A stretch of 64,000 nucleotides of DNA from Thelephora terrestris (lineage: Eukaryota; Basidiomycota; Agaricomycetes; Thelephorales; Thelephoraceae): positions 1,240,001-1,304,000 of the forward strand of contig WIUZ02000006.1 of assembly GCA_015956445.1 (NCBI GenBank), read 5' to 3'. Below are positions 31,998 through 42,265 of the stretch, piece by piece. The notes beneath the pieces are model-generated. The model did not search any database. It worked only from the letters and a program-made list of their open reading frames with translations, and was not told the DNA's origin. Position 1 is the stretch's first letter, and every line of letters starts with the position of its first letter. The translations under genes and the position numbers were made by a program.

Positions 31998-34112
31998 TTA
32001 GGTGGATTGGAGCGGGTGTAGGTTGTGAGGGGTTAGGTGGATTGGAGCGGGTGTAGGTTGTGAGGGGAAAGAGGGGGATCTTGAGGGGAGGGGGTCTTCT
32101 CGGATTTCAGCTGCTAAAGCAATTCTATCTATCCAATCTTCTGGGTCTGATTCTTGGGAGAAGTCTTCTTCATCGGTGGCACGTCTTCTTCTTGACAAGG
32201 CATCTGGTCCTTTGTGTTTGTCAGCAGGAACATGGACAAGTTCAAACAGAAACTGTTTGATTCCCTTGATCCATCGATTCATTGTTGCTCCTGGGACAAT
32301 ATCGGGGTGTTTTAGCATACCTCCAATACTAGAAGCGTCAACTTCTACAATCAGATTCTTAACTCCAGAAAGATAAGCTCTAAACTTATGCAATGCACGG
32401 AATAGTCCGTATAGCTCTAGTTTAGATTGGCCATAGCGATCACTGAATCCTCCTAGGGGAATAGATCCATACCTTGCTGGGATACGGCGATCATTTTCAT
32501 CGTCTTGAGAGAGAATCATACCTATTCCATGCACACTAGTGTCTACTGATAGGTAAACAGGTTTGTTACTGGAATAATCAATTGATCGTAAAGCTTGTGC
32601 GCTTGATACCAAGTCTTTTAGCTTTTCAAAGGCTTCCTGTTGCTCTGTGTCCCAATGGAACTCTGTTTCTTTTCTGGTTAGATCGACCAAGGGTCTAGCC
32701 AAACGGCTAAAGTCCTTAATCCAAATCTGCACTGTTCCACAGAGGCCTAGGAATCCTCTAACTTCTTTCAGGTTAATTGGAGTTGGCCAATTCTTGATCT
32801 TCTGGGCACGACAATCTACTGGTTCTCTGCCTTTAGCACTGCACTTGTGTCCTACTATTTCTACTTCTGCACGGCAGAGCTGCATCTTCTTAGCTGATAC
32901 TGTTCCTCCAGCTTCTCCAATCCTATGAAGAACTCTGTGTACATCATTAATGTGTTCCCAAATATATCTTCTGATACCTAGATTTTCTTGGAGAGTTTCC
33001 TCCTTGCCATCTAGTTGAATATATTTCGTAGCTGGTCCTTTGATTGGTATGTCATCAATGAATACACCTGCTACATCGGGGACTTCATCTTGAAGGATAA
33101 ACATCATGCAATCCTGAAATTCCGCTGGGGCATTTACATATCCCATTGGTAATGACGTAATCCTAAAGGAACCTATAGGAGTCTGGAATGCAGTTAAGTC
33201 TCTACTGTGAGGGTCAAGTACTCTGGCATGGAATCCCCAGTACATGTCCAATACAGTGTAGACACTACGTCCAGCATAGGCTTCTACAAATTCTTCAATA
33301 ATAGGGGGAACTGCGGAATCCCTGATCGTAATGCTGTTTAGATGTTGGAGGTCATGAACTATACGTAAGCTGCCATCTTTCTTGAGAACATAAAACCATC
33401 TGGATCTATAAGCAGTTTGAGCTCTCTCATAGACTCCAGCATTGATTTTCTCCTTTAGTAACCGTAGGACTTCATCCTTGTGGGCTAATCCTAAGGGTAT
33501 GTTCTTTTCTATCCATGGTTCATGCTCTATGGTAGGAATAATATAGTCTGAAAAATAATCACTACGAAAGGTTCCTCTTTCGTACTCATCAAAGGCAATG
33601 CTCCTTTCATTGATACAGAGTACATGCTGAAGTAGCTTTCGTTCTTCAGGCCATAGTTCCTCATGACTATCTACTGCTAGCTCTTTCATACGTTCAGAGG
33701 TAATCTTGGGAGTAGGGGAAAATGTCGGAGGGTGAAAGGGTAACTTGGGGAGATTGAGGAGGGGGTCTCGGGGAATAGTACGCCGGGGTTTCTGATGTTC
33801 AGGGATCTGTATGGCTACAGGTCTCACTTTGTCACGTACTTTTTTGTACTTGAACACAGCACGGGGTGTATCATAAGGGAGGGTGGTTATGTTCGACTCT
33901 TCATCTTCATCTGAGTCATCAGACTGAGGCACTAAGCCAGGTAATTCTTTCCAAGATTCTTGGTCAGAAATCTCCTGCTCAGCTTGGGTATCCCAGTCTG
34001 AGTCAGAGTTGTACCTAAGAGAGGTAACGGGGTTAGGGGGAATAGGGGGAGAAATTGGTCTTACCCAGGTCTTCTTAGTCCTGTCTACGGACTTGGTAGC
34101 TTGGTGGGACAT
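31998..34112 (-). CDS. Element 2 reverse transcriptase-RNase H (704 aa)
   Basis: RT fingers and palm show GSLRIVHDLQHLNSIT, FQTPIGSFRITSLPMGYVNA and the catalytic VFIDDIPIKG (FIDD, common in basidiomycete Gypsy), then EVRGFLGLCG. RNase H shows YLSVDTSVHGIGMIL, SKLELYGLF and VHVPADKHKGPDALSRR. The frame begins with its own Met and a Ser/Asp-rich leader of about 150 residues, with no protease in it. Protease sits with Gag far upstream, so RT needs its own way of being expressed. Confidence 0.95.
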   Translation of the reverse strand: MSHQATKSVDRTKKTWVRPISPPIPPNPVTSLRYNSDSDWDTQAEQEISDQESWKELPGLVPQSDDSDEDEESNITTLPYDTPRAVFKYKKVRDKVRPVAIQIPEHQKPRRTIPRDPLLNLPKLPFHPPTFSPTPKITSERMKELAVDSHEELWPEERKLLQHVLCINERSIAFDEYERGTFRSDYFSDYIIPTIEHEPWIEKNIPLGLAHKDEVLRLLKEKINAGVYERAQTAYRSRWFYVLKKDGSLRIVHDLQHLNSITIRDSAVPPIIEEFVEAYAGRSVYTVLDMYWGFHARVLDPHSRDLTAFQTPIGSFRITSLPMGYVNAPAEFQDCMMFILQDEVPDVAGVFIDDIPIKGPATKYIQLDGKEETLQENLGIRRYIWEHINDVHRVLHRIGEAGGTVSAKKMQLCRAEVEIVGHKCSAKGREPVDCRAQKIKNWPTPINLKEVRGFLGLCGTVQIWIKDFSRLARPLVDLTRKETEFHWDTEQQEAFEKLKDLVSSAQALRSIDYSSNKPVYLSVDTSVHGIGMILSQDDENDRRIPARYGSIPLGGFSDRYGQSKLELYGLFRALHKFRAYLSGVKNLIVEVDASSIGGMLKHPDIVPGATMNRWIKGIKQFLFELVHVPADKHKGPDALSRRRRATDEEDFSQESDPEDWIDRIALAAEIREDPLPSRSPSFPSQPTPAPIHLTPHNLHPLQST

Positions 34113-36187
34113 GGTATGTAAAATAAAAATTTTATTTCACCTGTACCAACGGGCACCCACAACAAACAAAAATAAAAAAAAGAAGGAAAAGAAAAAAAAT
34201 CAGCAAAGGCCGGAAGGGTGGGCGGGCGGGAGAAACCGAAAAAAAAGCTAAGGAAGAAAGGGTAAAGACTCGATGAAGCGGGACGAAGATCGAGGCGGAG
34301 AGGTCGTGGGAAAAAGAAATAAAAGAGGAAGGGGAAACCGGGAGAGCGGAAGAAAATGATCGGGGCACGGAAAAACAGAGAGGGGGAACAAAGGAGAGGA
34401 AAGAACGGGTGGAGGGAATAAAAAAATTTAAAATAAGGCAATGAGGTCGCGGGGAACTATTTAAGGGTGAAAACAAGGTAAAAAAAATTGAATAGAGGGA
34501 GGGCGAAAATCCGAATCCGCGGGGAACTTTTTCAAGTTGCGCCGCGCGATTAGTATGCGGCGTACGACGGGAAAGAGGAGTGGGAAACGAGAGAAGGGTA
34601 GGATAGAGACCGAATAATAATAATAAAAATCGGCCCAACTAAGAAAAATACTTTAACCTTTCAGTAAGGCGTGAGAGAGGGCTTGATAAGCCGAGGACTT
34701 ATCACACGAGAGTTAGGTTGAAAAGGAGGTAAGGGTTACTCTTGTTGCACTTGAGATAAACTAACAGTAAAGTAGTTTACCTATGGAAGTAGTAATATGT
34801 GCGCGGCAATGAGGAGCAAATGAGAAAGGAAAAAAAACTAACAAAATCAAAGCGTATATCCAATACGCCGCGATCAATAGAAACAAATAACCGACGCGGG
34901 GAGAGGGGTGAGTTGTCCGTAAAAAAAAATAAGGTGGGAAGAAGGTGAAGGGTAGTATTGAATGGAAAGGGGCGTAGAAAAGAAGGGGGGGGGCAAAAGG
35001 GAACGACTAACGTTCAGGCAAAAGGTAAGGTTGTTGAAAGGAAGGGTGTTAGAGAACGGTAACAAAAGCCTGAAGGGGAGCGAGGTACGGAAAGATCGAG
35101 ACGTAGAGATCGGGTGGTGGTGACGGCGGGCGCGCTCGTTTGGAGGAGACGAGGGCAGCGGCGTGCGCAGGAGAGGCGGTAGGAACGGCGGGAGGTTGGT
35201 TTGAGGGGGAAGAGAGAAACGGCGGGGGTGGAGAGAGGTTGCGGTCGAGGTCTTCGGAAGGGGAGGTGGGATCTGAGTGTTGACGGAAGGGCGACGGTTG
35301 AGCGGCGCGGTAGACGCGGGATCTGGAGAAGATTGGGCGTGAGATATGTGAGGCGGTAGACCAGGCTAGGCTAGGTCTGAGAGAGATTAGGACCAAGTAA
35401 AATATAGGAAATATCAAGGGAAAGTGAGAAGGAGAGAGGGAGTTTGGCGAAACGGGATAGAGGGGGCGGGACGAAAAGAAATCGAGACGGGGGACTTAGC
35501 GGAAGGTCACGAACGCGCGGTACCCAGTCTAAGGGTTAGGGTACTAGACGCCGTTGGCGTTTCCGTGGTAGTCAGGCGAGAGGCGGGTAGGTGAGAGAGG
35601 GAGTTGAGGGAGAGAGAGGGAGAGTAGGCGAAAATGAGTGAGAGAGAGATTAGGCGGGGAAATTTACTGTTTGGGGAATGCGGGGTGTCGTAAAAGGTGA
35701 ATTAGCCGATAGAGGTGGTTGTAGGGTAGTCGTCAATGTCGAAAAAAGAGAGTTGAGAGGCCGGGATAGAGTTGGGGTGGAGGTATAAGGTCGGGGTCGG
35801 GGTATGTTGGTAGGCGGCGGCAGAGCAAGGTTGCAAAGCGAGGAGGCGTCAGAGACGAGCGAGGAACCGCGGAGGTGTTGTACAGTCGACCAGCGATGGG
35901 AGAGTCCGACGTTCGTCAAGAACGAGGGACGTGAGAGAGAGAGGGACGTCCGAGGACGTGGGGGAGAGAGAGAGATGAGGGCGTCAATGAGACGGAAGAA
36001 AAAGTGCTTAAGTCGACAGCCGACTTACGAATGAGGAAAGGCGCCAGGAACCGGAGATCGGATCAAACGTTTCTCTGAATCCGATCCGCCTGACTAAAGA
36101 TTATGTTACGGGTCGGGTTGATAAGGCGCACGAGGTGGGTTGGACGTCAATAAACGAGTGAGGTGGATAGGGGTGGCGTTTCTTACG
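34113..36187. other. Element 2 2-kb spacer between ORF2 and RT
   Basis: Strongly pyrimidine-rich on the element strand; no convincing protein. It contains two GCGGGGAACTATTT/CCGCGGGGAACTTTTT motifs (34448, 34518) like the one beside the 3' LTR, and the CGGATC...GATCCG hairpin block near 36044-36100. It corresponds to the 5775-6827 plus 10160-11150 spacer of Element 1. Confidence 0.5.
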
Positions 36188-39100
36188 TTAAAACGCGGAC
36201 ACAGTCTTGACAGTAGGGTTAACATGAGGGTGAGGGGAATCCTGGGTGGCGCAATCTTGGTTTGATGGGCGGGCATTAGCGGAATATATGGCGGAAATCA
36301 CGACCTGGTAGAGGTATTGGAAGCGGGAGGCGAGAACGGCGATATCGAGGGAATGATCCTTGAGGGCGGTGAGAGTCGATGGGCCGTAGACATTCTTGAG
36401 GGAGTCCAACTCTTCCCATAGGGCGGCAGTCGTCTTGTTCTGGATCTTATAATTTTCCTCGACGACCTTAGCGAGTTTCTCGATGTCGGGCGCCAAACAC
36501 AGCACCGAATCCATCTTGCCTTTGATTGACGTGATCTCGGCACGGGTGTCTTCGATCTTTCCTTCCAAAGTCTTAATTTCCCCGCTAATTCTTGCGATCA
36601 CCTTCTTCGTGTCTAGGGTCCGTCCTTCGGCAGCTGTCACTGATCGTGTCAGATATCGGTGAGTTACCCTAGGGTCCTGTCGGCGATTCATCCTAATCTG
36701 GTCTGCGCGCTGCTCATTATCGGCCCTCCTGGCTTCGTTTATCTTCCACTGGAGCTCGGTAAGCAGGCATCCGTCGGCAAAAACTTGATCTTCAAGCGAG
36801 GTGATCTTCTCCTTGAGGCTTTCGGTCGTGGCGTACACGCGATCTTCAAGCATCGAGACTCGTGTCGCGATGTCCTCAAAGTCGTCAGGTTCGGGGGAGG
36901 ACGGTGGGTCAGACGTGCCACGTTCCGAGGGTCCCGGGATCTTGTCCAGGTAAGCGCCTTCTTCTTCTTCTTCATTATCGCTTGGGTAAGGAGGGGCCTG
37001 GACGTCGGGGAACCAATCGCCAGCCGTGTAGGCTCGGTTGCCGAACTCGTCTCGTTCTTCTTCTTTAACTCTTTTCTTCTTCCTTCCTTCGTAGTCCACT
37101 TCCCTCTTCCTTCCTCTCATCTTTTCTCCTTCCTCAGCCTCCTTCTCCTTCGACGCCAGGAGTTTCGAGGCTCGGTACTTGCGTTCCTCAAGCTCGTGGC
37201 TGATCTTGGCGCCCCAGTACTCGCGGTCGGGCTCTTTCCCGTACCATCGCTCCGTCCCGATGTCGTAGGCAATCTGGAGGAGTCCTAGGCTTGCGAGACA
37301 CTGGAAGATCTCGGCGCGATCTCCACATTCTTGGAGGTAATCGAGGTAAGGTGCGAGGAAGCTGAGATTGCGGTCAATCTCAGCTTGTTCTCGAGGGTCG
37401 TCGGGGGTCGATGTTTTCTTCGACTTTGATCCCGTCGTCCTGGACTTGCCTAAGTCGCACGAAGGGATGTCCTTCGTGTTGACGAACCTATCGTGGCCGT
37501 CCGTCATGACTTCGTCGTCGTCCAGCTCGTCGTCTTCGATATCATCCTGGTAATAGCGGATTTTGGGCGAATCAGGTCCGGTGTTCAACGCGTCGAGCGT
37601 TTCGATAGGTGGTAGCAAGCAGCTTAGGACCTTCGGGGGTGGCGGAGGAGAGTCTGGCATGGTGTCCAGGCTTTCGTTGTTGACCCGCGTATACCCATGC
37701 CTCTTAGCATCGAGATCCTTTGCGATCTCCAAAGATCGTCGGGCATTGGCCATCGGGTGAGGCGTCCTTGGTCGTTGCAGCAAGGGGGCGTCGGATTCGT
37801 CGTCAGAAGCTAAGTTTTCCTCAGTTTCGACTTGTTCGTTGAAAATCGGATCGTGCTTACCCGCGGTATTGGATTCTAGGTCCATTTCGTCTTCGCTCGG
37901 GCTGTCCACTCGCAGTTGCTGCACTTTCCTGATTCGCTCGATAATCTCGTTCCTTGTTAATGTCTTGTTGTGTTCGTCGACAGCCGTTGTTTGGCGTGGG
38001 TCGAAGGGCGGCGGTATCACGGAAGCTGATTGTCGTGCAACGGACTGATCTTCGAAGGGGGTGTTCCGGGGTACTTGAAGGTACACCTGGGTGTCGGGCG
38101 TAGGGTTCCTCGACCCTTGGAAGATGCTGGAGCATGCTTCCAGGACTCGAGGCGCAGGAGGGGGTAGGGGTCTATCGGGTAAGTTGTCCAAGTTTGAGGT
38201 GAAGAGGCGGACATAAGCTTGTCCCCTGCGTACGAATGGGGGCTGGTCCTTTCCGCCACCGACGATTATGGCGCCGTACGCGAAGTATGAGATCTCGTCG
38301 GGGCCCAGAGTAGGGTCGGGGAGCTGGGTTATGTGCGCCGCTGCTAGGATACCTGGGCTTCGTTCCTCTGGTGGCGGGATATCGACGTCGACTACCTCGC
38401 CCACGCTGGGGACGTTCTCGGGGACCGGTAAGTCGATAATACGGTATCGGGAAGGCGGACTGGGGGGTCTGTCCCTCATAGAAGGAGCCAATTCCGTCTG
38501 TACAGAGGTCCTCGTGAGCTCGGGGACGTCCAAACGTCCACAAGAACACTTACCATTATTTGCTGACTCCGTCTTTGCAGATCCTGGGGTGAGAGGTGTA
38601 GGGGTAGCCGGATTTTCCTCATCCGTGAGTTCAGTTTCTTTTATACGAAATACATTAACTAATTCTTTTTCTCCTTGACTTCGTAGGTCGTCTGGTCCCT
38701 CGTTACAAGTCCACGAGTTTCCCAGACCGACCGAACGGCTCGTTTCACCGTGACTTGGATCGCTATCCCTTCCTTGTCCATTGGCGTCTAACTTTCGATC
38801 GGAGGCCGGTGGGTCACTTCCCGATTTGGAAGTCGGTTTACGTTTCAACTGGTTTTCCACAATGCCATAGCGGAATCCGTCGTCGATCCATTCCTCATCC
38901 GTCGTTTCTTTCTCTTGCGGCTTCTCCTTCTTTTGTTTCCAGGTTCTCATGTGACTGAATCCGTTCCTGACCTCGACCGTTCCATCACTTTTCTTTTGAA
39001 TCGAGTACGACCGCGTTTCTCCACTCTTTATCAGCGGGTCCCGTTCCAATTCATCGATCACGGCCTCCAGCTCGTACTGGGTTAGGCCGTTCCATTTGAT

Positions 39101-41203
39101 CTCGTTACCTTCAGGTGTGTCGGTTTTCCTTGTCTCCGTCAGCAGTGTTATTGATTGGTTGAGGGATAGGCTCTTGCTGAACACAAAGTTATACGCCTTC
39201 TTGACCTTGTCTCTTTTAGGCACATATAATACTGACCCCGGCTCTGGCTCGTCTAACCGCATTGTGACGTCCCCATGATACATCACAGGTTCGCCGGTTG
39301 GGTCTTCTAAGGCCAGAGTCACATCTTTCGCGAAGATGTGTCGTTCGCGCCGGGCGTCGTCGATGCCGTAGATCGTCATTTCTTTGGACGCCAATAGTCC
39401 TCTTGGCAGGTAGTCCGGCTTCGGTATGTACTTCATACCAAATGGTTCTCGTTCATCGCTGAACTCACTATCTACCGGACTACTGCGTCCGTCTCCGTCT
39501 TCCGCCGTTCCATATCCGGCTTCCATGTCTTCTTCTCGACTCAATCCGTCTTCATTAAGACGATCTCCTGGCTCCGGCGTCGATGTTCCTTTCCTTTCCT
39601 GTCCTAGGTCGGGTTCGTTATCCGTTCTATGTTCGTCAATATATTGGCGCTGCGGATCGGTGTCGCTTTCGGGCGTTACGACACACTCCATATTTTCTAC
39701 GGTTTGTACCCATGGTTTATTGCCTTTTGCGGCGAATACCTCCGGCCTTCGTGGGACGGTTTTACTGATTCGTGGTTTAGGCTCATCTTCCATGTCGCCT
39801 GATTCCGCTGCCAGTCCGGATTCAGCTACTCCTTCTTCGAGGCCGTGTGTACCTTGTTCGTCGCACAGCCTTTCTGGGTTACGGCACCCTGTCTCGCTCA
39901 CGGCGTTTGATTCGTCCGCCTTTGACGAGTTTTCGGCGGCGTCAAACGGTACGTCCTGAGATCTTCTTCCTTCGTCTTTTGACCTGACCCGTTCCGTGCT
40001 AGGTTCTTTAATCAATCCTTCTTCGTTCGTTGCCAACAAGCTAAGTTCTTCTAATCCGTGGCTAGACTCATATGCGCGTGTCTCACCACTATCTAAATTA
40101 CTAGCTGTACGGCATCCTTGAAGATCCTTCTTTGCAGGGTCCAAATACTTACCTATTTGGGTCGGGTCCAGTCCTTCAGAGACTCCTTCATCTCGGGCTA
40201 AACTATTCGTGGTAAGTTTTTCCCTCGAAATTGGGTCCGTTTCGTTAACTCCGGTGTCCGTGTCTTCTTCGGCGTCCATTTCGTCTGGCGTCAGGTCTTC
40301 GTAGCCTTCTCCGCCGGCTATTAACCTTCTTGGGTCTTCTCGGTTGTCTTGCCGTTCAAGACTGCACGCTCGGGCTTCTCGGGGGGTAAGTCTTTCCTTT
40401 TCGGGAACCTCGTGATCCCGTGACTCATCTGACGTCAGGGCGTCGTCTTCATCATCCGTTTCATAACTTCGGCGGTACCTGGTTGCCGATCCGGGCCTTT
40501 CACTGTCTTCGTCGGCTACGTCATCGTCATTAGTCCCTTCGCCTAGTTCGTCGAGTAGTTCTTGCACGCTTAGTCCACACGAGTAGACTTCGGCTGCGTC
40601 ACCCTTCCGTCGGGTACGCGTCATCTCGCGCGTCTGCCTTTCTTTATGTCGATACTTACCTATGTACCTCTGATACTCGGCGCCCTTTGCGCGTTCCGTT
40701 AAGTACCGCGTCCGTCTTGTTCGTCGTAGTTTAGTTAACTGTACCTTACTTGTTCCCTCGAGGTTGTCTTTTCCCTTTTGGGTAATTCGGGTACTTGTCG
40801 GCGGACTTCGGCCGGGTTCTTCCGTGGGGGTAGCTAGGGTTTGCGACGGCTCGATTTCTTCGTTCCATTCTTCGTTCCGTTGGTCACTTGAGTCCGAGTC
40901 ATCCTGATCCATTGCTTCTGGGCTAGTTTCCTTCTTACATAGCCTCTTCCATCGTTCTTCGTCACGCTGCTTTTCCTGTGCCATTAATCCCTGAAACTCA
41001 TTCCATTCTTGGTTAGATACACCGTCTAGTACCTTATCAATAAATGTTTCATAGAGTTCCGAATCAACGGTTTCTTCTTCTGTTGGGTTGCTTGTTTCCG
41101 GTGCATTTCTCGGGTTCTCCGGTGCTTGAACTTCTCTGTTCTCTTCTTCTCTCCTTTCATCTTCTTCATCTTCAATCTCTATAATCATTCGACGCTGTGC
41201 CGG
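36188..41203 (-). CDS. Element 2 ORF2: about 1,670-residue acidic/coiled-coil protein
   Basis: Homologous to 11151-14639 and longer. The N-terminal part is very acidic, with EWNEFQGLMAQE and RYLTERAKGAEYQRYIG. Central blocks are ISYFAYGAIIVGG, GQAYVRLFTS, RNTPFEDQSV, FLAPYLDYLQ and LGLLQIAYDIG. A basic KRKKKR-type stretch, a long coiled coil (LEDRVYATTESLKEKITSLE) and HRYLTRSVTA follow. The end is VLASRFQYLYQVVISAIY. No enzymatic motif is seen. It lies between protease and RT, where no Gypsy protein of this size is normally found. The open frame itself continues 57 bases into the solo-LTR-like insert. Confidence 0.75.
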   Translation of the reverse strand, partial: PAQRRMIIEIEDEEDERREEENREVQAPENPRNAPETSNPTEEETVDSELYETFIDKVLDGVSNQEWNEFQGLMAQEKQRDEERWKRLCKKETSPEAMDQDDSDSSDQRNEEWNEEIEPSQTLATPTEEPGRSPPTSTRITQKGKDNLEGTSKVQLTKLRRTRRTRYLTERAKGAEYQRYIGKYRHKERQTREMTRTRRKGDAAEVYSCGLSVQELLDELGEGTNDDDVADEDSERPGSATRYRRSYETDDEDDALTSDESRDHEVPEKERLTPREARACSLERQDNREDPRRLIAGGEGYEDLTPDEMDAEEDTDTGVNETDPISREKLTTNSLARDEGVSEGLDPTQIGKYLDPAKKDLQGCRTASNLDSGETRAYESSHGLEELSLLATNEEGLIKEPSTERVRSKDEGRRSQDVPFDAAENSSKADESNAVSETGCRNPERLCDEQGTHGLEEGVAESGLAAESGDMEDEPKPRISKTVPRRPEVFAAKGNKPWVQTVENMECVVTPESDTDPQRQYIDEHRTDNEPDLGQERKGTSTPEPGDRLNEDGLSREEDMEAGYGTAEDGDGRSSPVDSEFSDEREPFGMKYIPKPDYLPRGLLASKEMTIYGIDDARRERHIFAKDVTLALEDPTGEPVMYHGDVTMRLDEPEPGSVLYVPKRDKVKKAYNFVFSKSLSLNQSITLLTETRKTDTPEGNEIKWNGLTQYELEAVIDELERDPLIKSGETRSYSIQKKSDGTVEVRNGFSHMRTWKQKKEKPQEKETTDEEWIDDGFRYGIVENQLKRKPTSKSGSDPPASDRKLDANGQGRDSDPSHGETSRSVGLGNSWTCNEGPDDLRSQGEKELVNVFRIKETELTDEENPATPTPLTPGSAKTESANNGKCSCGRLDVPELTRTSVQTELAPSMRDRPPSPPSRYRIIDLPVPENVPSVGEVVDVDIPPPEERSPGILAAAHITQLPDPTLGPDEISYFAYGAIIVGGGKDQPPFVRRGQAYVRLFTSNLDNLPDRPLPPPAPRVLEACSSIFQGSRNPTPDTQVYLQVPRNTPFEDQSVARQSASVIPPPFDPRQTTAVDEHNKTLTRNEIIERIRKVQQLRVDSPSEDEMDLESNTAGKHDPIFNEQVETEENLASDDESDAPLLQRPRTPHPMANARRSLEIAKDLDAKRHGYTRVNNESLDTMPDSPPPPPKVLSCLLPPIETLDALNTGPDSPKIRYYQDDIEDDELDDDEVMTDGHDRFVNTKDIPSCDLGKSRTTGSKSKKTSTPDDPREQAEIDRNLSFLAPYLDYLQECGDRAEIFQCLASLGLLQIAYDIGTERWYGKEPDREYWGAKISHELEERKYRASKLLASKEKEAEEGEKMRGRKREVDYEGRKKKRVKEEERDEFGNRAYTAGDWFPDVQAPPYPSDNEEEEEGAYLDKIPGPSERGTSDPPSSPEPDDFEDIATRVSMLEDRVYATTESLKEKITSLEDQVFADGCLLTELQWKINEARRADNEQRADQIRMNRRQDPRVTHRYLTRSVTAAEGRTLDTKKVIARISGEIKTLEGKIEDTRAEITSIKGKMDSVLCLAPDIEKLAKVVEENYKIQNKTTAALWEELDSLKNVYGPSTLTALKDHSLDIAVLASRFQYLYQVVISAIYSANARPSNQDCATQDSPHPHVNPTVKTVSAF

Positions 41204-42265
41204 TGAACAGGGGCTATGTGGGCTAGAGTCCGATGGGGAGAAGATGGGGTGCCCTGTCAACGTCGATGAAGGTGGTCCTTAGTCGTACGATGCCTCCTAG
41301 CTCCGTAGGGACACGTAGGGAACTGTAGGGAAATGTAGTGGAACGTCGGGAACGTCGGGAACGTCGGGAACGTCGGGACGTGTAGGGAGAAGTAGATATC
41401 AAGAGGGAATTAAAGATAACTAAAGATAACAGAAGGGAATCAATGAAACAGACAAAGGAACGACGAGGGAAAACTTCGGGACGACGATGAGAACTTCGGG
41501 AGGTCGGGATCTTCGGGATGACGACAGGACGCTAGAGACGACGACGAGAACGCAGAGACGCAGGTATGACGACGAGAACGATAGGGAAGACGCAGGAGAC
41601 TATAGGGAGACGACGACGACGAGAGGAGAACGATAGGGAGAGGAAAACATGGGAATCAGTCCCCTGGATTGGTCTCTGGTGAGTCTATCGAATACAGAGG
41701 CTTATATACTAATCTAGGAGGCTCTGAGAACGTAGGAAGCAAGAGGGAATGAACCAAATGATGTCAAAAGACCTAATGACGAGTCTATGACATAGGGAGG
41801 GCGAGGGATTGAAGGGAACGACCAAGGAAAGAGATGTGGTTGAGAAATGAACCAAAAGGGAATGATCGAGCATAGGGATCGAGAGATCGAGGGGAGTGGT
41901 GTAGGGAGATATCGCGAAGGTATAGGGAAGTCGGGAGAAGGTATAGGGAGGGGTCGCGAATGGTGTAGTGTTGGGAGGGATATAGGGAGGTCGGGGGGGG
42001 GGGGGTAGTGAGAGATAGGGAGAATACTAAAACATCGGGAAGGTCGCGAAGCATCGGGACGAGTAGGTTAGTATAGGGAAGGGAGTAGTGAGGTAAAGGG
42101 GGATATACGGGTATGTAGGGAAGTATAGGGATGCATAGGGAGGGGTAGGGAGGTATAGAGAGCATAGAAACGTCGCGAAACGTCGCGAAGCATCGCGAAG
42201 CATCCCGAGGGAAAGGGACGTAGGGAATGCCGCCGACGAGTACTCCAGAGAATGGAGGCATGTCA
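41204..42265. repeat. Solo-LTR-like insert (1062 bp) in Element 2
   Basis: It starts TGAACAGG and ends CATGTCA (TG...CA) and is flanked by a 4-bp direct repeat CCGG (41200-41203, 42266-42269). It has no counterpart in Element 1. Internal features are short tandem GAACGTCGG units (41341-41380), GACGACGA tracts and ACGTCGCGAA units (42165-42205). A TTATATACT box lies near 41703. It fits a solo LTR of another Gypsy family. Confidence 0.7.

Noticed and set aside
36659-37288. 209-aa plus-strand frame
   Set aside because: It is the shadow of the strongly biased ORF2 of Element 2 on the other strand.
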